Of a DNA stretch of 17,808 nucleotides, positions 1 to 7,995 are shown piece by piece. The stretch is from Lentisphaerota bacterium (GTDB lineage Bacteria > Verrucomicrobiota > Kiritimatiellia > RFP12 > UBA1067). The stretch covers positions 1 to 17,808 of the forward strand of contig SUVZ01000028.1 of the NCBI GenBank assembly GCA_015061765.1, in the 5' to 3' direction. How positions within the stretch are numbered: position 1 is the stretch's first letter; each line of letters opens with the position of its first letter. Under the pieces are notes generated by a model. The model worked only from the letters and a program-made list of their open reading frames with translations. It was not told where the DNA came from and ran no database searches. The translations under genes were made by a program, and so were the position numbers.

Positions 1-1033
1 CGAGCGCACGGTTTGCGGCAACGGCATTGCGTTCAATGCAGGGAATCTGCACCAGACCCTTGACCGGATCGCACGTCAATCCCAGAAAATGCTCAAGACC
101 TATCTCCGCCGCGGTCTCGCACTGCGGGACGGTTCCGCCGTAGAGATACGCGGCGGCTGCGGCGGCCATGGCACACGCCACGCCGATCTCTCCCTGACAA
201 CCGACCTCCGCGCCGGAGATCGAGCCATTGCGCTTGACCACGTTGCCGACGAGCCCGGCGGTTTCCAGCGCATGCACCTGCTCGCGGACATCGCAGCCGA
301 GAGTCTCGGAAAGATACCTGAGAACGGCCGGCAGGACGCCTGCGCTTCCGCATGTCGGAGCCGTCACAACCGTGCCGAGCGAGGCATTCTCTTCGCTGAC
401 GGCGGTGGCATACGCCGAAACAAGCCCGGTCCGGCGGAACTCGCTCTGAAGGAAACGCGCCTTCTGGTAGATGGAGCGGGCACGGCGCTGGAGACGGAGC
501 CCGCCCGGGATGACACCGTCGTGCTTCAGCCCGGCGTCGATGGAGGCGTTCATGGCCTTGAGCACTTCTTCCATGTAGTCTGCAATCCCGTCGCCTTCCG
601 CCTCTTCCACAAGTTGCCACATGGGCAAGCCCGTCGTCTCGCATTTGGCAAGAATATCCGCCATGCCGGTGTAGGGATAGACATCACCGACTATCCTGCG
701 CCCGCCCATCTCGCGCAAAGCTCCTCCGCCGACGGAGAATACAATCCATTCATCCGCACCATCGGCGGTGAATTTCATACCGTTGGGATGGTCCCCGATC
801 GTCTCACTTCCGTTCCAGTGAATGGTTGTGCGATCCTCTCCCAGGACCTGCGCCAGCGCACGGTCGGTAAAATGTCCGACCCCCGTCGCCGCAAGCGAGC
901 CGTACAGCGTCACCTCGAACGCTTTCGCGTCCGGATGCCGGGCGATGTAGATTTCAGCGGCTTTCGCCGGCCCCATCGTATGGCTGGACGAAGGACCCAG
1001 ACCAATCCGATAAAGTTCACGCAATGATTCCAT
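1..1033 (-). CDS. sdaA: L-serine dehydratase (L-serine ammonia-lyase), single-chain Fe-S type, 3' end cut by window
   Basis: Deaminates L-serine to pyruvate and ammonia in the cytoplasm using a [4Fe-4S] cluster. About 344 codons are visible; the C-terminus lies beyond base 1. The N-terminal part is the beta-type domain with the signature SSSHTMGP at residues 15-22. The later part is the alpha domain, with APTCGSAG at 225-232, GCQGEIG near 278-284, GLTCDP near 319-323 and IPCIERNA near 330-337. C279, C321 and C332 are spaced 42 and 11 residues apart, the spacing known for the Fe-S ligands of single-chain bacterial SdaA, so the cluster is very likely intact. The ATG at 1033 is preceded by an AGGGGA ribosome site about 8 bases upstream. 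It begins 25 bp after the BPL_N-like lipoprotein gene on the same strand and is probably co-transcribed with it. Identification is firm; its role in a surface-protein operon is not explained. Confidence 0.95.
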   Translation of the reverse strand, partial: MESLRELYRIGLGPSSSHTMGPAKAAEIYIARHPDAKAFEVTLYGSLAATGVGHFTDRALAQVLGEDRTTIHWNGSETIGDHPNGMKFTADGADEWIVFSVGGGALREMGGRRIVGDVYPYTGMADILAKCETTGLPMWQLVEEAEGDGIADYMEEVLKAMNASIDAGLKHDGVIPGGLRLQRRARSIYQKARFLQSEFRRTGLVSAYATAVSEENASLGTVVTAPTCGSAGVLPAVLRYLSETLGCDVREQVHALETAGLVGNVVKRNGSISGAEVGCQGEIGVACAMAAAAAAYLYGGTVPQCETAAEIGLEHFLGLTCDPVKGLVQIPCIERNAVAANRAL

Positions 1034-1058
1034 AAATAAATCCCCTGATATTCCGCCA

Positions 1059-3293
1059 CTACCTCAAAAGCGCGTCCGAAATCTCGTCGTAGGATTTCAC
1101 CGCAATCACGCCCGGCAGAGACTTGGCGGCATCTCGCTTTTTGGGCGTGTCGCACACCGCGACGACCCGTCCGCCGCGCGCAATGAACGGCGTCAGATTT
1201 TTCACCGCCTTTTCCGAAACGGCGCCTGTCAAGACAACGGCATCGGCGTGCGGAAGATCGACGTATGTCTTCACCGGCCACACGTGGAAGCGACTGTCGC
1301 GAAGAAGCGTTCCGAAGAGATAGTCGGCCGCTTTCTTGTCGGAAAACTGATATCTCACGGAAAGTGCACCGCGCGGGCGTTCAAGATGCACCATCGTTGG
1401 CGCGACACCGGTCAGGTACTTCATGCCTCTACAGACAAGATCCATCGTCTGTTCCTGCTTCTCGGGATGGGGGCATGAAAGAAAGACCCTGCCTTTTCCG
1501 ACTCGACCGCCGAGAATCGCCCCCTTCCCCGCCAGTTCCGCGACAGGCTTCGGCTGCCGTGTGTTGACGAGCCGGCTTTCGTATCTGGCGAGCACCTTAA
1601 CGTCCGTGTCCGCGATGGGATCGCCTGGAATGGCCGCAGGTCCTCCAAAGTAGATGACGGTGTGTGTCTTATTCGTCATTTCAAGCGCCTTGACGCCGTC
1701 GTCTGTGAGCGCAATCTTTACTGGCGCGTCGCCACGGTAGTAGGCGGGATCGTCATCCTTGAAAGGAACCATATCGAGACGCGAGAAGCCCTCTATCGAC
1801 TGCTGCATCGCGAGAAACGCACCCGCGCAGACGCCATAGTACTTTCCACCCTCACGGACGAAGCGTTTAAGCGCCTCCGCGCCATCGTCACCGATTGCCT
1901 TGTACTGCCGCGTAGCGCCGCCGCCGGGCATAATCACAAGGTCAAGACCATCAAGCGCGCCCCTGGCATATTCCTCCGGCGCGATGAACTTCAACTCGTA
2001 TTCAGGAGAAAAGTCGAGCAATCGAGCGATCGGGAGACACGAGTTCGCCGGATTCTGCAGTATTCCGGCGCGGAGGGGCTTTGCGGCTTTCGCCGGGAAG
2101 ACCTGCGCAGGCGGAACCGGCTCGGATGCAAACGCCCTCAGCGCCGCAAGCGCCGCATCCGGGTCGGAGACGCACGTAACGCCGCTTTCGGACCGCCGCA
2201 GCACTTCTGCGGCGGCGCCCCACGCGAAGATGCGTCCGCCGCGCGCAAGAAACGCCCTCGTACGCCCGGCATTGCCGGCATACAAAGCATTGTCGGGTTT
2301 CACGACGCCTTCGCCGTCCGGCACGAGAACGGCATCTAAATTGTGAAGCATCCCATCGGAAACAAGCGCCTTGTTGAGCGGAATAACATCGAACTCCTCA
2401 TCCGTAACGAGTTTCTGGACGAACTGCGCCGTTTCGACCCCGAAGGAATCGTCGCACATGAATCCGACGGCAAGCTGTCCACGCTTTCTCTGCGGGCGGT
2501 CCCACTCCACTTCGCGCCCCGTCACGTAGCGGAACGCCCCCTTGATGCACTCATAGCCGTTGGCATCATACTCGGGATGGCAGGTGAAGACGAACAGCTT
2601 TCCCTTGCCGCATTCGGCCGCGACAACGGCCGGGTGACCCGCCTTGGAGGGACATGGGACGCTCTTCGGGTTGTAGTCGCTGTGATACGTCGCCAGAACC
2701 TCCGCACGCGTCCCCTCAACCTCGCGCGCCGTGCGGACGGGAACGGGACCGTTGCCGTACCGCATTCTGCAAACCCCCTTCTTGATTCCTGCAAGTTCCA
2801 CAGCCTTTCCGTTGAACGCAAAGCTGAGCTTCGCCGTGCCGTTGCCGCCGGAGGGCGTATCGGCGAACGGAATCAACCCGAGGTAATCCCGCCTGACGCC
2901 TTTTGCAGGCTGCGACACAAGATAGAAGCCCGCGCAGGTTCCGATGTAGCCGCCTCCGCCACGCACAAAGGACTTCACACGCTCGCGTCCCTCCGCTCCG
3001 AGCGACTTCGCCTCCAAATGCGCTCTCCCGCCCGGCATGACAAGGACATCCGCCGAATCAAGCACGCCCGATCTCACCGCCGCGCCGTCGACAGGCGTCG
3101 CGACGACATTCTTCGCGCGGGCGGTGATTTCAAGCCAACGGAACGCGCCGATATTTCGCGCACCGTTGCCCACGAACACAGCCACCTTAAGCGGCTTTTC
3201 GTCCAAGCCTCCGGACGGCACACCGCTCTCCGGCGCCAAGCACCCTGCCACGGACACTAGAGCCGCCACACAGACAGTTTTAACAATGTTCAT
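1059..3293 (-). CDS. lipoprotein with two tandem BPL_N / glutamine-amidotransferase-like units
   Basis: A 744-residue predicted lipoprotein. Residues 1-18 form a signal peptide ending in the lipobox VAGC, with C18 as the lipidated cysteine. The chain reads as A-B-A'-B'. A (about 33-262) and A' (about 405-635) resemble BPL_N / class I glutamine amidotransferase folds: each has VMPGG or IMPGG, a nucleophile-elbow-like GTCAG (C120) or GVCAG (C489), and a later HPE (H239/E241 and H609/E611) that could complete a Cys-His-Glu triad. B (about 268-395) and B' (about 638-744) are related modules that keep ARGGR but lack the elbow cysteine. I chose the ATG at 3293 over an upstream in-frame ATG at 3440 because it gives a clean signal peptide and is preceded by AAGGAAG; the longer start would run into the upstream gene. 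Substrate and reaction are unknown. It lies 34 bp after the giant beta-helix gene. Confidence 0.85.
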   Translation of the reverse strand: MNIVKTVCVAALVSVAGCLAPESGVPSGGLDEKPLKVAVFVGNGARNIGAFRWLEITARAKNVVATPVDGAAVRSGVLDSADVLVMPGGRAHLEAKSLGAEGRERVKSFVRGGGGYIGTCAGFYLVSQPAKGVRRDYLGLIPFADTPSGGNGTAKLSFAFNGKAVELAGIKKGVCRMRYGNGPVPVRTAREVEGTRAEVLATYHSDYNPKSVPCPSKAGHPAVVAAECGKGKLFVFTCHPEYDANGYECIKGAFRYVTGREVEWDRPQRKRGQLAVGFMCDDSFGVETAQFVQKLVTDEEFDVIPLNKALVSDGMLHNLDAVLVPDGEGVVKPDNALYAGNAGRTRAFLARGGRIFAWGAAAEVLRRSESGVTCVSDPDAALAALRAFASEPVPPAQVFPAKAAKPLRAGILQNPANSCLPIARLLDFSPEYELKFIAPEEYARGALDGLDLVIMPGGGATRQYKAIGDDGAEALKRFVREGGKYYGVCAGAFLAMQQSIEGFSRLDMVPFKDDDPAYYRGDAPVKIALTDDGVKALEMTNKTHTVIYFGGPAAIPGDPIADTDVKVLARYESRLVNTRQPKPVAELAGKGAILGGRVGKGRVFLSCPHPEKQEQTMDLVCRGMKYLTGVAPTMVHLERPRGALSVRYQFSDKKAADYLFGTLLRDSRFHVWPVKTYVDLPHADAVVLTGAVSEKAVKNLTPFIARGGRVVAVCDTPKKRDAAKSLPGVIAVKSYDEISDALLR

Positions 3294-3327
3294 CTTCTTC
3301 CTTTTCAGCCAATGGCTGTCTCTATCG

Positions 3328-6300
3328 TCACCTGATGACAACCTCCATCCCACGCGGCTTGACGTCGAGGACGATGTTGCCGTCTTCGTTGACGTCAAGC
3401 GACTTGACCCACGCCGGGACAGGATTCGCAAGCGACACACCTACGGCGTTGAACCCACCGCACGTAGTGAGCCCCCACTCACCTCCATTCGGCCACATGG
3501 CATCTGAAATTTTCACGGTTACAGCACCGTTTACGATCGCTTCCGCACCTTCCGCAACAGCGATTTGCGGAGCAACAGCGCGTTTCGTGAACTTGAATAT
3601 GACGGTTGAATTCTCTTTTAGATCCAACCCGCCGAACGTGTTGACGCCCGAAGCGATCTCAAGCGTCGCGCCGGAGTCGACAGTCACGCTGCCGGAAGTC
3701 AGCACCTTGCCTTCATTGATAGCCAATGTCGCAGAGTCGTTCACGAATACAGCTCCTGTCATCGTGTTAATGTTGTTGACGACGAATTTGCCTACGCCTT
3801 CTATGTAGAGCTTGCCCGAACCGTAGAGCAACGCATCCGCCGTAACGGTGCGGGCGACATCGTTTTCATCGGTCGTTCCTATATAAGTACTTTGGTTTAC
3901 GCAGAAGTCTCTCTTCGTGCCGGGCTTGGTGCCGATCGTAAAATCGGAATACCACGGGCGGATGAATGTTTTGTCATTCGCCTGGTTGTCCCTGCCGCAG
4001 ACATAGCGCGTGTCCGCATTGGCATCCTCGGCGAATCCTATGCCGCCTGCTCCAATAAAGAGAATCTTGTCGTAGTAATAGGATCCACTGTTAGCGAAGA
4101 AAAACCTCTTAGCACTTCCATTATCACCGAGTGTCAACCTCTCAAATTTGAACGCACCGTCACTGCCCCTGTAGGTAAGATGCTTGTCAGCACCCGGAAG
4201 CGTCACCGCAAGTTCCTCCGTGACGACATACTCGCCGAGGTTCCAGCAACAGATTCTAGCCGAAGTCCTTACGACGGCAGCCGTAAACGCTCCACCGGCA
4301 ACATTGTCGTGCTCGCCAATCGCGAGCTCGCTCGTGTCGCTCGCAAACGGTAATGAAATTGAAGAGCCTTCCGGGATTCCCCAGCGGTCGTTGTTTCCCT
4401 GGGTATTAGCAATCCAGTCTTCGGCCGCCGTAAGAGTGTATGCGCCGTTGAGGTAACGGGCAGAATCTTCCGCAAAATCCGTCCCCGTGACGCCACCCGC
4501 GAAACGGACACTCGACTGTTCACGTGTCGTCCAGTCCACCGCGCTCTGGACGACGAGGATCTTGTCCTTGAACACGACAGATGCGGTAAACGTCTGCGTA
4601 ACATCGGAGAGGTTTGTGATTGCGAAAATGCCTGTAATTGCGTCTCCCGCAATCGTCACGGAGGCGGAATCCGCCGGGAACGTGATGGACGTCGGGGCGA
4701 ACGTATCACCCTTCTCAAGGCTCGCATCTATTGCACTGCCGATGACGCACGCACCTCCATCGGGAACGTATCCCGTCGACCAGTTGGCATCGACGCTAAG
4801 GCTGCCCGTCGCGCCGCCGATCCATGTCGGGATCGGGTTGCCGGAAACGCAGAGAATGGACTTGCCGTTTGCCGCGCAGACAAACCGGCATCCCTCCGGT
4901 GCTTTGAGGCTCTTCAACAGGTCATCGGAGAATGAGCCTTCTCCGTCGATTACGATGTACGGATAGACACCTTCCTGCAGCGCACCGGACGCAGTTATCG
5001 TCTCGAAACCTCCGGTAAAACCATCAAGCGAAGGAATGATAAGCGTCGTCCCCGCCTCGACCTTCGTGACGCCGGTGTAGACAGGAGAGACCATCATCGT
5101 AACCCTTCCGCCGCCTTTCACCGTCAGACCGCCAGAGCCGCCGACTCTCGCATTGACGGACATCGTCTTGCCGTTCGCGTCGAGCACAAGACCGTCCGCC
5201 CCAATCGTCACCGGTGTCGAGCCCTCCGCGAAGCCCGTGGCGGTTATCCAGTTCTCGCCGTCTCCGTTCGCGACAAGCGTCGTGCCATTGAAATGGATGC
5301 GCGAGGCCGGACGGTCGCCATAGACGCGGCACTGCTTCGCCGTTACGATGCAGTTGTCGAATTCGGCGATATACCAACCGCCCGATTGAGATGTGTTCGC
5401 CTCGTTGCCGAGAACGATGGCCGTCTCCACGCTGAAGACGCCGTTTGTCATGGAGAAACGGCATTCGGGATCGACAGGATTATTACTGTTGCCCTGACCG
5501 TCTCTATTTCCAAGATAGAGTCCGTTCCCGGTGATGGAAAGCGTCGAATCGACCATAACCCAGTCCACCTTCGGAGAAAGACCAGCGCTTGTATGACCCG
5601 TTGCCGTACCGATGCGGCCGTTTGCCCGAATCAAGGCGCCGCCCGTAGCATTGATGCGCAGCCGACCGCTCGAATCATCCAGCAGCCAGACGTTTTTGCT
5701 GGCGGAAAGCGACGACATGTCAAATTCACCGCCAATGACGTTGATTTCCTTCACTTCTTCGGTGTTGATCCAGTATCGACCCGAAGAGGAAAGCACCGCA
5801 TCGGACGCAACTGTCAGCGACAACGGACAATTGCCGTCGTCAAGTTTGACGTCGCTCGTGTGTGTGAACGTGCCGTTCGTAAGCGTCACATCCATACCGG
5901 CGCCGAGATAGCCCGCCGGATCGCCGGAAAGCGTCTGACCGCCGTAGTCAAGCGTGACGGGCTTCGCTGCGTCCGTGCCAAGCGTGAGCTTGGAAGGATT
6001 GAGCGTCGCACCGTTCGCCACCGACAGCGTTCCTTCCGAAAGCGTCGTCTGATCCGTACGCGACGCGCCGAGCGTGAGCGTGCCCGCACCGGTCTTCGTG
6101 AGCGCACCCGCGGTCGGTGCGGAGATGAATGCCGAGACGTCTGGGACGACAGAGACCTCTGAGGCTGTGAGAACAGCCGATCCTGTTATGGAGGCATCTT
6201 CGTTGAACGCCACCTTGCTGGCCGCCGCGTCCGCCGCGAGGATCGCAGATGCATTCGCGGTGCTGAAAATGGCGTTGTTGCCGTCCGACCATGTGGCGGG

Positions 6301-7971
6301 AGCGTCGCCCTTCGTCCAGGCGCCATCATCGCCCCATTTCGTCTGCGAGCCGTTCCATGTGTAATCGTCGGCGGTCACCGTCATGACAAGAACGCCATCG
6401 ACAACCGAAAGTTCATTCGGGACCGTCAGGCTGCCGAGCTTCGGATTGACCGCGAACTTCGCCGCATCGTCCGTCGCGAAGAACGCGAACGTCTGACCGG
6501 CGGCGGGAGCGGCCGTAAAGTTAATGTTGATTCTAACGGGATTCGCCGCCGTGGCCGTGATGTTCGTCGTCGTGGCGCTGATCGTGTCGGCTCCCGACGC
6601 ATCGGCATCTAGATCGAGAACCGCTCCCGGACCAAGCGTGAGCGTGTCGAAAGCATAGGAGCCGACCGTGTTGTCGCGCATGAAATAGTCGGTTGTGCCG
6701 CCGCCCACGAGCGTCAAGTCGGGAGAGGCGTCCGTGAGCGTCGCTCCAGCGAGCGTCAGCGTGCCGCTGTCCGTCGCGGCGAGGGCGACGTTTGCGGCGG
6801 TGAGCGCACCGGAAAGCGCAAGCACGCTGTTCGAGCCATCGACCTTGAACGCAGACGCCGCATAGCCGACCGAGGATGTCCACGTGCCGTTCGAGACGAC
6901 GAGCGGACCGGTGAACACGTGTGCCCCGCTGCCTGCGACGGTGATAGTGTTCCAGGTAATTGACCCCTCGCCAATCTTTGTAATGCCGCCTACACCCTTG
7001 AGCGCCGATGAGTTTGCGCCTGTTGTAAGCGACTTGCCGTCAGGAATATCGACCGTCAGACCATTCGCCTGAATCTCGTAGATGTCACCGGAAACTGCCG
7101 AGTCCTGTCCGATAAAGCTATTGCCGGTACCAGCCCAATGGAGCGTCGCACCATCGAACACGGCGGACGGCGAAGGAATGGGGCGGGCGAAAATCTGCTG
7201 GCATGTTATGTCCGAACCGGGGCCGAAAGCGGCTTTTGTATAGCTGCTCGATGCATCCGTCAGTTTGTCTTTGGTATTATTGTTACTGGCGACACCTAAG
7301 GCGATTTCCTTGTTGGGAGACGAAACAGTTGAATTCGTGACGGCAAAGTCAACCTTCAACGAATTAGCAGTATATTTGTTACTAGTATTATTCCTTACGC
7401 CACCGATCTGAAGCTTCCCGCTCGGAAGCGAAAGCGTGCTGTCGTTTTTCAAGACGACTTTCGCGGATAGGTCTTTACCGCTTACGCCAGAGTTGTTCAG
7501 CCAGGCCATACCGAAGTTAATCGCCTGGGCTCCACTACTGCCAGAGGTGCCGCCGTTGTCGTCCGTTAAGAAAGTCCCTTTATCCAATGTCAATCTGCAA
7601 TCACCGTACAAATTCGGCATCAAAAGTCTACCGGTAGTTGCCGTCTGGTGGAGCGTTCCGCCGTTGACGATGTTGAGATCCCAATCGCCGCTGAAGTCTG
7701 CGTTGGCCCCGTATTCTACGACAGCGCCACTACCGATTGTATATCTGCCAGGCGTTGCCTTGCCAAGACTTTCCGTTATGGTGACAGTCCCGTTCTCAAT
7801 AATCTTGTCCTTGTATTCGCCGAACCCGGCGGCATTCATGCTCAGAGTGTCTCCCTTCAGATCGACGACCTCGTCGGCCCTCACAGTAGCCGTCGCGCAG
7901 AACGCGATTGCCGCGGCAAAGAGAAAACTTATAGCTTTACCCCGAGAATAGGCGATAGTTTCCATGTTCAT
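3328..7971 (-). CDS. giant secreted autotransporter-associated beta-strand-repeat protein
   Basis: A 1547-residue protein with a Sec signal peptide (basic start, hydrophobic stretch at about 13-30, likely cleavage after VRA at residue 32). The rest is rich in Gly, Ala, Thr, Ser, Asp and Asn and made of short beta strands, as in right-handed beta-helix passengers. Clear passenger-associated repeat motifs include LTKTGAGTLTLGA followed by LSEGTLSVANGATL (about 624-657), GGITKIGEG (about 328-336) and GGLTVKGGGRVTM (about 947-959). Two tryptophan-rich linker modules typical of these proteins occur at about 538-554 and 1048-1073 (PTWIGG...VDANWSTGYVPDGG). There is no C-terminal outer-membrane beta-barrel, PEP-CTERM or LPXTG; the protein ends in VKPRGMEVVIR. 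AAAGGA lies 8 bases before the first of two close ATG codons, which favours the start at 7971. It is probably a surface or secreted structural or binding protein; ligand unknown. Confidence 0.9.
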   Translation of the reverse strand: MNMETIAYSRGKAISFLFAAAIAFCATATVRADEVVDLKGDTLSMNAAGFGEYKDKIIENGTVTITESLGKATPGRYTIGSGAVVEYGANADFSGDWDLNIVNGGTLHQTATTGRLLMPNLYGDCRLTLDKGTFLTDDNGGTSGSSGAQAINFGMAWLNNSGVSGKDLSAKVVLKNDSTLSLPSGKLQIGGVRNNTSNKYTANSLKVDFAVTNSTVSSPNKEIALGVASNNNTKDKLTDASSSYTKAAFGPGSDITCQQIFARPIPSPSAVFDGATLHWAGTGNSFIGQDSAVSGDIYEIQANGLTVDIPDGKSLTTGANSSALKGVGGITKIGEGSITWNTITVAGSGAHVFTGPLVVSNGTWTSSVGYAASAFKVDGSNSVLALSGALTAANVALAATDSGTLTLAGATLTDASPDLTLVGGGTTDYFMRDNTVGSYAFDTLTLGPGAVLDLDADASGADTISATTTNITATAANPVRININFTAAPAAGQTFAFFATDDAAKFAVNPKLGSLTVPNELSVVDGVLVMTVTADDYTWNGSQTKWGDDGAWTKGDAPATWSDGNNAIFSTANASAILAADAAASKVAFNEDASITGSAVLTASEVSVVPDVSAFISAPTAGALTKTGAGTLTLGASRTDQTTLSEGTLSVANGATLNPSKLTLGTDAAKPVTLDYGGQTLSGDPAGYLGAGMDVTLTNGTFTHTSDVKLDDGNCPLSLTVASDAVLSSSGRYWINTEEVKEINVIGGEFDMSSLSASKNVWLLDDSSGRLRINATGGALIRANGRIGTATGHTSAGLSPKVDWVMVDSTLSITGNGLYLGNRDGQGNSNNPVDPECRFSMTNGVFSVETAIVLGNEANTSQSGGWYIAEFDNCIVTAKQCRVYGDRPASRIHFNGTTLVANGDGENWITATGFAEGSTPVTIGADGLVLDANGKTMSVNARVGGSGGLTVKGGGRVTMMVSPVYTGVTKVEAGTTLIIPSLDGFTGGFETITASGALQEGVYPYIVIDGEGSFSDDLLKSLKAPEGCRFVCAANGKSILCVSGNPIPTWIGGATGSLSVDANWSTGYVPDGGACVIGSAIDASLEKGDTFAPTSITFPADSASVTIAGDAITGIFAITNLSDVTQTFTASVVFKDKILVVQSAVDWTTREQSSVRFAGGVTGTDFAEDSARYLNGAYTLTAAEDWIANTQGNNDRWGIPEGSSISLPFASDTSELAIGEHDNVAGGAFTAAVVRTSARICCWNLGEYVVTEELAVTLPGADKHLTYRGSDGAFKFERLTLGDNGSAKRFFFANSGSYYYDKILFIGAGGIGFAEDANADTRYVCGRDNQANDKTFIRPWYSDFTIGTKPGTKRDFCVNQSTYIGTTDENDVARTVTADALLYGSGKLYIEGVGKFVVNNINTMTGAVFVNDSATLAINEGKVLTSGSVTVDSGATLEIASGVNTFGGLDLKENSTVIFKFTKRAVAPQIAVAEGAEAIVNGAVTVKISDAMWPNGGEWGLTTCGGFNAVGVSLANPVPAWVKSLDVNEDGNIVLDVKPRGMEVVIR

Positions 7972-7995
7972 CTCAATAATCCTTTCGCTTGTCGA

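Noticed and set aside
89..1027. A 312-codon plus-strand open frame opposite sdaA
   Set aside because: Antisense shadow of a well-conserved enzyme; no domain or credible ribosome site.
3330..3420. A dockerin-like or calcium-binding motif (DVNEDGNIV) at the end of the giant beta-helix protein
   Set aside because: Only one half-motif is present; dockerins need two, and similar endings are common in beta-strand-repeat proteins.
3294..3440. A longer N-terminus for the BPL_N-like lipoprotein
   Set aside because: The extra 49 residues would overlap the upstream beta-helix gene by 113 bp and would hide the lipoprotein signal peptide; the ATG at 3293 has a proper ribosome site.
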